This document shows positions 25,603 to 33,217 of a stretch of DNA of 64,000 bases, in pieces. A model generated the notes under the pieces. It had not been told where the DNA came from. It worked only from the letters and a program-made list of their open reading frames with translations, and ran no database searches. The stretch is from Gorillibacterium timonense. GTDB taxonomy: Bacteria > Bacillota > Bacilli > Paenibacillales > NBRC-103111. The number at the start of each line of letters is the position of its first letter. The first letter of the stretch is position 1. The position numbers were made by a program, and so were the translations under genes. Location: NCBI RefSeq assembly GCF_001457415.1, contig NZ_LN881724.1, positions 2,356,001 to 2,420,000 on the forward strand, in the 5' to 3' direction.

Positions 25603-25680
25603 AAAAAAGCGCTTCTTTTTTGCTTTGGCCAATACAACCCCTGACGGGGCGGCAGTGATCGAGATCAAAAAAAGAGCGCT
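25603..25680 (-). terminator. Terminator or leader attenuator upstream of the GxGYxYP gene
   Basis: On the minus strand AGCGCTCTTTTTTTG (from 25680) pairs over 15 positions (one mismatch, one G-U) with CAAAAAAGAAGCGCT (to 25608), directly followed by TTTTT. It could end the araC transcript. However, the GxGYxYP promoter lies upstream of it, so that mRNA must pass through the hairpin. The loop holds a nested CCCC-GTCA-GGGG hairpin. Confidence 0.6.
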
Positions 25681-25692
25681 GTATCATTAATT

Positions 25693-25721
25693 ATAATATA
25701 TATATCATATATATTTGTAAA
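25693..25721 (-). promoter_or_regulatory. Promoter of the GxGYxYP gene with AT-rich motif
   Basis: Minus strand: -35 TTTACA (25721-25716), 17-base spacer, -10 TATTAT (25698-25693). The spacer is ATATATGATATATA, like the other promoters of this locus. The leader to the TTG start would be about 180 bases. Confidence 0.5.
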
Positions 25722-25801
25722 TGACTATTTTTGATTGGTTTTCAACCATCCTCCTTCATCGTTATCTATATCAAGCGTCATCTCCGCGACACGCCTTGCA
25801 T

Positions 25802-26602
25802 TCACCTCGGTCCGCCGCTTTCCTTGCGGAAGTGGCTCGGAGAACGTCCAGCAAATCGTTTAAACGCATTCGAAAAATAATGCTCGTCCGCGAACTGCAG
25901 CTCTAGCGCAATCTGGCGGATGCCCATATTCGTATTTTGCAAAAGCAGAGAAGCGGTGCTCAGTCTCCGCTGGGTCAGATAATGATAGGGGCTCTGTCCG
26001 TACTCACGCTTAAAGATGCGGATCACCTGCGACGGAGACTTGAACACCAGCCGGGAAAGATCGGGAAGCCGAATGGGGCTGCGGATATGCTCATCCAGGT
26101 ACAGCTTGATCTTTTCGGCATCGGATGACTCCGTCTTCGTCCGACTGGCCGCGATCGCTGCCACCAGCTCATGAAAGGCGATGGGCAAGAGCGACTTGTT
26201 CTCCTCTACGCCCCCGCGCAAAAGGGAGAAGATGGTCTCAAAGCAAGCGGAAACGCGGCAGTGCGGGAAGAGTCCGCTGTGAAGGCCATAGGCAGCGATC
26301 AAGTTGTCAGCGAGCGTCCCGCGAACATTGATGAAATGCTTAACCCAAGGGTCATGGGCGGAAGAACGGTACCAATGAGGTTCATCCCGCTTCAGGAAAT
26401 AAGCGCTGCCTGCCTCCGGATGCAGAGCTTGCCCTTCGCAGATAATCGTGCCGGAACCGCTCTCGACGTATTCCAGCACATGACAACCGGAGCGCTCGCG
26501 ACGAATGCTATAGGTTCCGTCGCAGTAAGAGGTTCCTGCCAGTTCAATCTGCAGGAAGGCCTCTCCCTCGTTTGCATTACAGTAGACGATTTCCTCATGC
26601 AT
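25802..26602 (-). CDS. AraC/XylS family regulator
   Basis: A 266-aa protein with an N-terminal cupin-like sugar-binding domain (about 20-110; EAGSAYFLKRDEPHWYRSS) and two C-terminal HTH motifs (about 170-262; IRLPDLSRLVFKSPSQVIRIFKREYG, then GIRQIALELQFADEHYFSNAFKR). Start ATG 26602 has GAGGA eight bases upstream. Divergent from the GH2 gene with 110 bp between the starts, so it probably activates GH2, and perhaps the GxGYxYP gene downstream, in response to a sugar. Confidence 0.88.
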   Translation of the reverse strand: MHEEIVYCNANEGEAFLQIELAGTSYCDGTYSIRRERSGCHVLEYVESGSGTIICEGQALHPEAGSAYFLKRDEPHWYRSSAHDPWVKHFINVRGTLADNLIAAYGLHSGLFPHCRVSACFETIFSLLRGGVEENKSLLPIAFHELVAAIAASRTKTESSDAEKIKLYLDEHIRSPIRLPDLSRLVFKSPSQVIRIFKREYGQSPYHYLTQRRLSTASLLLQNTNMGIRQIALELQFADEHYFSNAFKRFAGRSPSHFRKESGGPR

Positions 26603-26637
26603 GCGCATATTCCTCACTTCTTCGCGTGATTTCCTCA

Positions 26638-26681
26638 TTCAACTATACGGGAACGCGAGAGATAATGAAAGCGAAATCAAA
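26638..26681 (+). promoter_or_regulatory. GH2 promoter with perfect cre box
   Basis: -35 TTCAAC (26638-26643), 17-base spacer, -10 GATAAT (26661-26666). AATGAAAGCGAAATCAAA (26664-26681) matches the CcpA consensus WWTGNAARCGNWWWCAWW at every position and covers the -10 and start site, which is a repressing position. Confidence 0.75.
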
Positions 26682-26712
26682 ACCCATATAGAGAAAGGAA
26701 CGGTGCACGATC

Positions 26713-28428
26713 GTGACAATACCAAGACCAGAATACCCCCGCCCAGACCTGAAACGGGATCAATGGATGAACCTGAATGGAGAATGGGAATTTGAAAAAG
26801 ATCCCGGAAACTCCGGTGTCGAGCGCAAATTCTACAACCGTACAACCTTACAAGACAAGATCATCGTTCCGTTTGCACCGGAATCCAGGCTGTCCGGTAT
26901 CGAGGATACCGACTTCATGCAGACGGTCTGGTACCGCCGCACCTTTGCCGTTAAGCCGGAATGGCAGACAAGTGGACGTACCCTGCTCCACTTTGGCGCA
27001 GTGGATTATACCGCCGACGTTTGGGTCAACGGCAAGAAGGCGGGTACTCATAACGGTGGCTATACTCCCTTTGCGCTGGATGTGACCGCCTTGGTACAGG
27101 ACGGCGAGAACGTCGTCGTCGTACGCGCCTTCGATGATGTGAAGAATCCGTTGCAGCCCACCGGGAAGCAATCTCCCGAATATCACAACTTCAGCTGTCT
27201 CTACACCCGCAGTACCGGCATTTGGCAGACGGTTTGGCTTGAGCACGTCCCTTCCCTCTATATCCAAAAGCTGCGACTGACTCCCGATGTCGACAACGAG
27301 TGCTTGCGCGGGCTGGCGGTTCTAAACGAATATGCAGGCGGTCAGCTTCTATCAGCGGAAGCAACGCTTGATGGCAATTGCGTCTCCAGCGTGAAGGCCA
27401 AGACAACAGGAACGCATGTGGAATTCACCCTGCCGATAGCCGATCCGAAGCTGTGGAATCCAGGGTCGCCTGTGCTGTACGACCTTGTCCTGCAGATCGG
27501 CGAAGATCGAGTTGAGAGCTATTTCGGAATGCGGAAGGTGGAGATCCATGGTGGAGCAATCGAGATCAATGGCGTCCCGGTGTTCCAACGGCTGATCCTT
27601 GATCAGGGTTATTATCCCGACGGCATCTATACCGCCCCTTCGGATGAAGCGCTTGAGAAGGATATCGACCTCGCCATGGCTGCCGGCTTCAACGGCGCTC
27701 GGCTGCACATGAAAATTTTCGAGCCCCGCCTCCTCTATCATGCGGACCGGAAGGGCTATCTCGTATGGGGGGAGTACCCCAATTGGGGGTTAAGCGAGAG
27801 TGATCCGCGGGCGTTGCAGGCTATGCTGCCGGAGTGGATCGAAGAATTGGAGCGCGATTATAACCACCCCGCCATCGTCGGATGGTGCCCGTTTAACGAA
27901 ACCGGAACCGGGCGGCTCGCTTCCTTGTTCCGAACCGTCTATGACGTAACGAAAGCGATTGATCCTACGCGACCTGTAATCGACACCAGCGGCTATGTCC
28001 ATGCGATCACGGACATTTATGACGTTCACGATTATGATCAGGACCCGGTGACGTTCGCGAAGAGGTATGAGGCGCTGGTGAATGGCGGCGAGGTGTTCCA
28101 AAACTTCCCTGAGCATGAAACCTATGAGGGACAGCCCTATTTCGTCTCGGAATTCGGGGGAATCTATTGGAACGAAACCCGGGATGACGGTGGTTGGGGG
28201 TATGGCCAAAAGCCAGCGGACAAGGAGGAATTCATCTACCGCTATGAAGGAATGATCAACGCCCTGCTGGATAACTCGAAGATCTGCGCATTCTGCTATA
28301 CGCAGCTCACCGATGTCATGCAAGAACAGAACGGCCTCTATGACTTCGACCGGCAGCCCAAATTCGACGTGGCCTGGCTCCATTCCGTCAACACGAAGAA
28401 AGCGGCGATCGAGAAGCTATCCTTCTAA
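26713..28428 (+). CDS. GH2 family glycoside hydrolase (beta-galactosidase/glucuronidase/mannosidase type)
   Basis: A 571-aa intracellular enzyme of the short GH2 class. It has a jelly-roll sugar-binding domain (about 1-180; RPEYPRPDLKRDQW, LHFGAVDYTADVWVNG), an Ig-like domain (about 182-275) and a TIM barrel (about 280-571). Predicted acid/base is Glu396 (WCPFNETG) and nucleophile Glu480 (VSEFGG). The start is GTG 26713; AAAGGA lies about 13 bases upstream, longer than usual, but the N-terminal motif argues for this start. Specificity within GH2 cannot be read. Beside alpha-mannosidases, a beta-mannosidase or beta-galactosidase acting on a glycan core is plausible. Confidence 0.85.
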   Translation: MTIPRPEYPRPDLKRDQWMNLNGEWEFEKDPGNSGVERKFYNRTTLQDKIIVPFAPESRLSGIEDTDFMQTVWYRRTFAVKPEWQTSGRTLLHFGAVDYTADVWVNGKKAGTHNGGYTPFALDVTALVQDGENVVVVRAFDDVKNPLQPTGKQSPEYHNFSCLYTRSTGIWQTVWLEHVPSLYIQKLRLTPDVDNECLRGLAVLNEYAGGQLLSAEATLDGNCVSSVKAKTTGTHVEFTLPIADPKLWNPGSPVLYDLVLQIGEDRVESYFGMRKVEIHGGAIEINGVPVFQRLILDQGYYPDGIYTAPSDEALEKDIDLAMAAGFNGARLHMKIFEPRLLYHADRKGYLVWGEYPNWGLSESDPRALQAMLPEWIEELERDYNHPAIVGWCPFNETGTGRLASLFRTVYDVTKAIDPTRPVIDTSGYVHAITDIYDVHDYDQDPVTFAKRYEALVNGGEVFQNFPEHETYEGQPYFVSEFGGIYWNETRDDGGWGYGQKPADKEEFIYRYEGMINALLDNSKICAFCYTQLTDVMQEQNGLYDFDRQPKFDVAWLHSVNTKKAAIEKLSF

Positions 28429-28482
28429 GCTGTTACTCGATTCGGACAGGTTCCAGGTTGTTGTCTGCTTAAGCCCATGTAT

Positions 28483-28529
28483 AACCGTGATGAACACGCT
28501 TGTCGTGTAGATCACGGTTTTCTCTTTTT
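28483..28529 (+). terminator. Terminator of the GH2 gene
   Basis: Stem AACCGTGAT (28483-28491) with ATCACGGTT (28511-28519), inner ACACG/CGTGT, then TTCTCTTTTT. Strong rho-independent terminator. Confidence 0.88.
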
Positions 28530-28618
28530 CGGATACCCGATTGCACCTTTCTTCCCAACCTTCATTCGGATACCGGAGGACGAGCGGCTTAACGAACAAT
28601 AATCCCGAAGCAGACAAC

Positions 28619-28660
28619 GAACAAGGCGCTTTCCATTTCATGCTGGATAGCGCCTTGTTC
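28619..28660. other. Perfect inverted repeat between convergent genes
   Basis: 12-bp arms GAACAAGGCGCT (28619-28630) and AGCGCCTTGTTC (28649-28660), 18-base loop, no U tract. It lies between the GH2 terminator and the end of the dedA-like gene. It may be a weak terminator or mRNA end stabiliser. Nothing else is visible in 28530-28744. Confidence 0.5.
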
Positions 28661-28744
28661 TAATCGATTTCGCTTGATGATTCACGATCCACGCTTGTTC
28701 ATCGGGAGACTTTCCATCTCGATGCGGAAGGGATTCATCCCGGT

Positions 28745-29356
28745 TCAGGCGCTGCCCCCCGCTCTCTTCATCCGCAGCATTCGATAGACAACGACCAGCA
28801 GCCCGAGTGTGCCGAGTACGACAAAGACTTTCCAGCCGTGAAGCTCAATCAAGTGAAACACGCTTTCCCAGCGCGGGCCAAAACCAAACCCCAAGAACGC
28901 AAAGCTGGCAACCCAAAACAAGGCGCCTAAATAGGTATACAGGATGAAGGTTCGAAACGGTATGCCCATAATTCCGGACAGATACCCGGTGAAATGGCGC
29001 ACTCCCGGAATGAAATAACCGATAAACAGCAGCTTGGGGCCATACCGCAAAAACCATCTTCGGGTTTTCAACAGTTTGGCGGGGGTGAGGAGTATCCATT
29101 TTCCATACTTATTAAGAAAGGGCATGCCGGCGCTTCGCCCGATCCAATAAGTTAAGGTCATGCCCAGGCTTGTCCCGATGAAGCCGATCCCGATCACAGG
29201 GGCGAGATGAAGAATCCCTTTGTAGGACAAGTAACCGGAATAGGTAAGCGTCGTTTCTCCGGGAAAGGGCAAGGCAATAAATTCCAGAAACAGCCCGGCG
29301 AACAACACACCGTATCCATAGATTTCGAACAATTTCTCCACATAGGCAAAGTTCAT
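28745..29356 (-). CDS. DedA family membrane protein
   Basis: A 203-aa protein with the DedA/VTT (SNARE-associated) pattern: FLEFIALPFPGETTL near the N-terminus, a GRSAG region, and the conserved FIPGVRHFTGYLSGIMGI near residue 125, followed by two C-terminal membrane helices. DedA proteins act in membrane lipid homeostasis; several are undecaprenyl-phosphate or phospholipid flippases. The start is ATG 29356 (MNFAYVEK) with AGAGGA upstream; the longer frame overlaps the ribosome binding site. Monocistronic. Confidence 0.85.
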   Translation of the reverse strand: MNFAYVEKLFEIYGYGVLFAGLFLEFIALPFPGETTLTYSGYLSYKGILHLAPVIGIGFIGTSLGMTLTYWIGRSAGMPFLNKYGKWILLTPAKLLKTRRWFLRYGPKLLFIGYFIPGVRHFTGYLSGIMGIPFRTFILYTYLGALFWVASFAFLGFGFGPRWESVFHLIELHGWKVFVVLGTLGLLVVVYRMLRMKRAGGSA

Positions 29357-29462
29357 TCGCAATCCTCTTCTTCCAGCCAATTGATCGCTTCTACGCCAAC
29401 TCGTCTCACAGAAGCTTCTTCCAGTTTACATCAAAGGAAACGGAGATGCATCTCAAACCGAA

Positions 29463-29507
29463 AACCCTGTCATTCCAGCTTCCGCAAGGGAAGGGAATAA
29501 CAGGGTT
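29463..29507 (-). terminator. Terminator of the repeat protein gene
   Basis: Stem AACCCTGT (29463-29470) with ACAGGGTT (29500-29507), extended by ATTCC/GGAAT, followed on the minus strand by TTTTCGG. Confidence 0.7.
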
Positions 29508-29517
29508 CTCGGCTGCC

Positions 29518-29949
29518 TTATTCGCGCGGTCCTCCCATTGGAGGACGAGGTACTCCGCCCGGCCCGCCAGGGCCTCCTGGTCCACCGGGACCGCCCGGAC
29601 CCCAAGGACCACCCGGTCCACCAGGACCGCCCGGACCCCAAGGACCACCGGGACCGCCAGGTCCTCCAGGACCTCCGGGACCTCCGGGACCGCCGGGTCC
29701 TCCAGGACCCCAGGGGCCGCCATGACCGCCGCCTGGCCAAGGATGCCAGGGGTTCCACGGATGCCAAGGATTCCACTGCTGCCAGGGATTCCACGGGTTC
29801 CATGGATTCCATGGATTCCATGGGTTCCACGGATTCCAGCCCGGGCGGGGAGGCGGCATGAAGCCAGATGTGCTGCCCGCTGCGGAAGGAACCGTCACGG
29901 TCCGGGTTTCTCCTTCCTCAGGTAAATGCTCCGGATAAACGTACGCCAT
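29518..29949 (-). CDS. Low-complexity WNP / GGP repeat protein
   Basis: About 143 aa. A short ordinary N-terminus (MAYVYPEHLPEEGETRTVTV) is followed by tandem WNP/WHP units (about residues 38-70) and then a long run of GGP/GPW units to the C-terminus (PPMGGPRE). No signal peptide. The GGP part has a glycine every third residue like collagen, while WNP repeats resemble sticky aromatic-proline tracts. Such small repeat proteins of spore formers are often coat or surface components; that is inference. The start at 29949 has GGTGA five bases upstream; ATG 29961 is an alternative. Next to an Lsm-like small gene on the same strand. Confidence 0.6.
   Translation of the reverse strand: MAYVYPEHLPEEGETRTVTVPSAAGSTSGFMPPPRPGWNPWNPWNPWNPWNPWNPWQQWNPWHPWNPWHPWPGGGHGGPWGPGGPGGPGGPGGPGGPGGPGGPWGPGGPGGPGGPWGPGGPGGPGGPGGPGGVPRPPMGGPRE
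29560..29850. repeat. Tandem repeats inside the WNP/GGP gene
   Basis: Two repeat blocks. About 29560-29715 holds 9-18-base units encoding GGP and GPW. About 29740-29845 holds 9-base units (TGGAATCCA on the coding strand) encoding WNP. Units are near-identical at the DNA level, so length change by slippage is expected. Confidence 0.8.
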
Positions 29950-29975
29950 TCGATTCACCATGCTTTCTTTATAGG

Positions 29976-30290
29976 TTAAATAAGGAGAGTAAGAACAAGC
30001 AGGTTATACAAGGCAAGCGGCAATATGACATTCGGATTTGGTCCAAACGGAGGATAATAAGCCCGGTCCATCTTCAAAGGTTGAACTGCATTCAAATACA
30101 AGTGGGTTTCATCGACGTGGGCAATGATTCCGTCATAGACCTCACCCTTGACCGTCTGGACTCGCACCGGTTTATTCAGATGCTTCTGGCCAATCTCCGC
30201 GAGCTGATCCTGCATGGTCCGAACGGCCTTCATCACGTCAGGATTCGCCTGATAGATCACGTTTGACTTCGTTTTTCGTTGATCGGTCAC
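29976..30290 (-). CDS. Small Lsm/Sm-like protein (104 aa)
   Basis: GTG 30290 has AAAGGAG eight bases upstream. Residues about 28-75 (LAEIGQKHLNKPVRVQTVKGEVYDGIIAHVDETHLYLN) look like an Sm-type beta strand pattern, as in small spore-former proteins that 'wrap' a short segment. The C-terminus is hydrophobic (VILPLALYNLLVLTLLI) and may contact a membrane. It precedes the repeat protein by 26 bp, so the two are probably co-transcribed. No defined function. Confidence 0.6.
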   Translation of the reverse strand: MTDQRKTKSNVIYQANPDVMKAVRTMQDQLAEIGQKHLNKPVRVQTVKGEVYDGIIAHVDETHLYLNAVQPLKMDRAYYPPFGPNPNVILPLALYNLLVLTLLI

Positions 30291-30395
30291 TCGGGAATCT
30301 CCTTTCGCTGGTTCGTACTGTCAGCATATGCGAATCCCCGCAATGGGTTCATGCCCGGCACGGCATTCGCGGAAGAATAGGCGGCGGGATGAAAA

Positions 30396-30443
30396 AGAGG
30401 CTATCCCCGGAGCGCATACAGCGCTTACCCGAGGTTAGCCTCT
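30396..30443 (-). terminator. Second terminator downstream of glgA
   Basis: AGAGGCTA (30396-30403) pairs with TAGCCTCT (30436-30443), with a nested AGCGC/GCGCT stem. On the minus strand it is followed by TTTTTC. It backs up the glgA terminator about 50 bases upstream. Confidence 0.75.
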
Positions 30444-30489
30444 ACGATGTACTTGATAACGTTCGGCTCAGCCACGTTCAAGCACAAGA

Positions 30490-30544
30490 AAGGATCGCTT
30501 CCCTCCGACTCCCTCGGAGAGGACAGCGATCCTTATTGCGATCA
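30490..30544 (-). terminator. Terminator of the glg operon
   Basis: Perfect 10-bp stem AAGGATCGCT (30490-30499) with AGCGATCCTT (30535-30544), then TTTCTT on the minus strand, 28 bases after the glgA stop. Confidence 0.85.
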
Positions 30545-30571
30545 AACCGAAGCCAACGGCCGATTATCTCT

Positions 30572-32002
30572 TCACTGCTGAACGAGCCGGCTATACAGCT
30601 GCTTGTACGGCTTGGCTGCTTGCCCCCAGCCGAAATCGGTCTTGGTGATCGTGCCGACGAGCTTTCCCCATTTCTCTGGCTCGGCATAGACCGCGAGCGC
30701 CTGCTTCAGCGTGAACAGCAGCTCGTGCGCATTGTAATTGGCGAAGCTGAAGCCGGTGCCTTCTCCCGTGAATTCGTTGTAAGGAATGACCGTATCCTTC
30801 AATCCGCCGGTTTCTCGTACAACGGGAACCGTCCGGTAGCGGAAGGCAATCAGCTGCCCCAACCCACACGGCTCGAATTGCGAGGGCATGAGGAACAGAT
30901 CGGATGCAGCATAAATCTTGTGCGCCAGCGATTCCTGAAAGCGGATGTGAGCCGATACCTTATTCGGGTAACGCCCCGCCGCATCCTTGAACAGCTGTTC
31001 ATACTTCCACTCGCCGGTGCCAAGCAGCAGGAATTGGATGTCCTCCTGCAGCAGCTCATGAAGGATATGCTCGATGAGATCGAGCCCCTTCTGCTCGACT
31101 AGCCGGGAGACAAGCCCGATGACCGGAATCTCCGGCCGCACGGGAAGTCCGAATTCCTCCTGAAAGGCGGTCTTGTTCAACCGTTTCTTGGAGAGGGAGT
31201 TGCGATAGTTCACCGCAATCGCCGGGTCCTTCATCGGATCGTAGAAATCATTGTCGAGTCCATTCACGATGCCGATCAGATCTCCGGAGCGCGCCCGGAG
31301 AATGCCATCCAGCCCTTCCCCGTAATACGGGGTTTTGATTTCTTCCGCATAGGTCTCGCTCACCGTCGTGATCAGGTCAGAGTAAACCAAAGCCCCCTTC
31401 ATGCAGCTTCCATCTCCGTAAAACTCCAGCCCTTCCTTGTGGAAATAGCTGTCGCCCACTCCCAGTAGATCCTGCAGCAGCTCCCTTGAGAATCGCCCCT
31501 GGTATTTGAGATTATGGATGGTGAAGACTGTCTTGAAGCTGCGATACGACTCGATGTGATGATAGTGGGCCTTCAGAATAAACGGAACCAGCCCCGTCTG
31601 CCAATCGTGGCAATGAATCACATCCGGCTGGAATTCCATATGTTGAATCGCTTCGCATACGGCTCGGGAGAAGAAGACAAATCGCTCCGCATCGTCTCCA
31701 TACCCATAGATGCCTTGCCGCTTAAAGTAATACTCGTTGTCGATAAAATAATAATGGATGCCGTCATGCACCAGCTCCTGCAGACCGCAGTACTGCTGTC
31801 TCCATCCCACGTAAACGCTGAATTCCTTGACCGTGACCATCTGGTCGCGAATGTTGGCCGGAATCTCCTCATACTTGGGCAGAACGATGCGGACGTCCAC
31901 TCCGGATGCCTGTAAGGCTCGCGGCAAGGAGCCGATGACATCGGCAAGACCTCCAGATTTGACAAAAGGTACGGCTTCCGATGCGGCGAATAACACATTC
32001 AT
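30572..32002 (-). CDS. glgA: Glycogen synthase (ADP-glucose, GT5)
   Basis: A 476-aa GT5 glycosyltransferase, normal length. Lys15 in the KSGGLADV motif binds ADP-glucose. The C-terminal half shows LGTGEWKYEQLF, MPSQFEPCGLGQL (conserved Glu-x7-type region) and RETGGLKDTVIPYN. It elongates alpha-1,4-glucan chains. Start ATG 32002 with GGAGGAGG eight bases upstream; the longer frame reads through that site. Last gene of glgB-C-D-A, 27 bp after glgD and followed by two terminators; no glgP follows. Confidence 0.95.
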   Translation of the reverse strand: MNVLFAASEAVPFVKSGGLADVIGSLPRALQASGVDVRIVLPKYEEIPANIRDQMVTVKEFSVYVGWRQQYCGLQELVHDGIHYYFIDNEYYFKRQGIYGYGDDAERFVFFSRAVCEAIQHMEFQPDVIHCHDWQTGLVPFILKAHYHHIESYRSFKTVFTIHNLKYQGRFSRELLQDLLGVGDSYFHKEGLEFYGDGSCMKGALVYSDLITTVSETYAEEIKTPYYGEGLDGILRARSGDLIGIVNGLDNDFYDPMKDPAIAVNYRNSLSKKRLNKTAFQEEFGLPVRPEIPVIGLVSRLVEQKGLDLIEHILHELLQEDIQFLLLGTGEWKYEQLFKDAAGRYPNKVSAHIRFQESLAHKIYAASDLFLMPSQFEPCGLGQLIAFRYRTVPVVRETGGLKDTVIPYNEFTGEGTGFSFANYNAHELLFTLKQALAVYAEPEKWGKLVGTITKTDFGWGQAAKPYKQLYSRLVQQ

Positions 32003-32029
32003 GCAAGGCTCCTCCTCCACTTTTGTTCA

Positions 32030-33139
32030 TTATATGATCTTCGATTTCTCCGCAATATAAGGCGCTTTCGGATCGCCGATCAGCGTCGTGTCGTTGGTGA
32101 TGCGAACGTCCTTATCCAGAATGACATTCTGCAGGACCGCCCGCTCCATCACTTGTCCGTTTTGCAGAATGATGCAGTTCTTCAGCTGCGCACCCGCGTG
32201 GACCTTCACGCCCCGGAACAGAATGCAGTTCTCAATGCTGCCGTCGATGACGCAGCCGTTGGCGATCAGGCTGTTCTTCACGCGCGCTCGCTGCGAATAT
32301 TTTGTCGGCGGCTCATCCTTTACCTTCGTCAGGATAGGAGCCGGCTGGAAGAAGAGCTGCTGGTAAACCTCCGGATCGAGCAAATTCATGCTGTGTCGGA
32401 AGTAAGCCGGAATGGAGTTGACTACAGCCAGATACCCTTTAAATGGATAGCCGCGGACATCCAACCGTTCGAGGTTCTTCATCACCGCATTGCGCACGAA
32501 ATGATCATAGCCCTGCGCAAGCGACGTCTCTACGAGATCGAGCAGCAGGTCTTTTCGCAAGACATAGATCTCCATCGAGACCTTATCGCTCTCCGAACGG
32601 CCGAAATGATCCTGAAGCACGGTGATCCTTCCTTCGGCGTTCGTTTGAATCCGGCGGCAGCGGGCCGTGTCCTGTGTCTTATCTTCCTTGTACACCAAGG
32701 TGATGTCCGCCTTCGTTTCTTTGTGAGCCTCCACCACTTCGGCCAGATCGATGTTGCACACCATATGGCTTCGGGCTAGTACGACATAATCGCAGGAGCT
32801 GCGCAGGAAATAGTCCTTGTTCTTATGAAAATGAAAGAGGTCGCCTTTGAGTGATTCCTGAACTTCTTCGATGGACGGCGGCAGGAAGAATAGGCCGTTG
32901 CGCTTGCGCGCGAGATCCCAGCTTTTGCCCGAGCCGACATGGTCCATCAGCGAACGGTACTTGGCATGAGTGAACAGGGCGACATTACGAATCCCGGAGT
33001 TCACCATGCTCGACAGCATGAAGTCAATCAAACGGTACCTTCCGCCAAAGGGCACAGAAGCGACGGCGCGATGATACGTCAATTCCTCAAGATCGTCCGG
33101 CTCATTGATTAAATTGATCACACCCATTACGTCCTTCAT
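32030..33139 (-). CDS. glgD: GlgD subunit of glucose-1-phosphate adenylyltransferase
   Basis: A 369-aa paralogue of GlgC with an N-terminal nucleotidyltransferase fold and a C-terminal left-handed beta helix (NGCVIDGSIENCILFRGVKV). It lacks the pyrophosphorylase motif GGxGxRL at the N-terminus (MGVINLINEPDDLEELT instead), as usual for GlgD, which is regulatory and forms a heterotetramer with GlgC. Start ATG 33139 with GGTGGG six bases upstream. The 78-bp gap after glgC shows no promoter or terminator. Confidence 0.93.
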   Translation of the reverse strand: MKDVMGVINLINEPDDLEELTYHRAVASVPFGGRYRLIDFMLSSMVNSGIRNVALFTHAKYRSLMDHVGSGKSWDLARKRNGLFFLPPSIEEVQESLKGDLFHFHKNKDYFLRSSCDYVVLARSHMVCNIDLAEVVEAHKETKADITLVYKEDKTQDTARCRRIQTNAEGRITVLQDHFGRSESDKVSMEIYVLRKDLLLDLVETSLAQGYDHFVRNAVMKNLERLDVRGYPFKGYLAVVNSIPAYFRHSMNLLDPEVYQQLFFQPAPILTKVKDEPPTKYSQRARVKNSLIANGCVIDGSIENCILFRGVKVHAGAQLKNCIILQNGQVMERAVLQNVILDKDVRITNDTTLIGDPKAPYIAEKSKII

Positions 33140-33217
33140 CGTTTTCCCACCTATACCGGTATATTGGCTCTTGCTTCGATAACCATAAGGGGTTTCACGC
33201 GAAAGCATCCGCCGTCG

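Noticed and set aside
29560..29850. Possible CRISPR array
   Set aside because: Units are 9-18 bases, in frame and coding, with no spacers of constant length and no cas genes.
29446..29925. Repeat-rich plus-strand frames over the WNP/GGP gene (Arg/Thr- or Asp-rich products)
   Set aside because: They are other readings of the same tandem repeats; the minus strand has the terminator and a sensible N-terminus.
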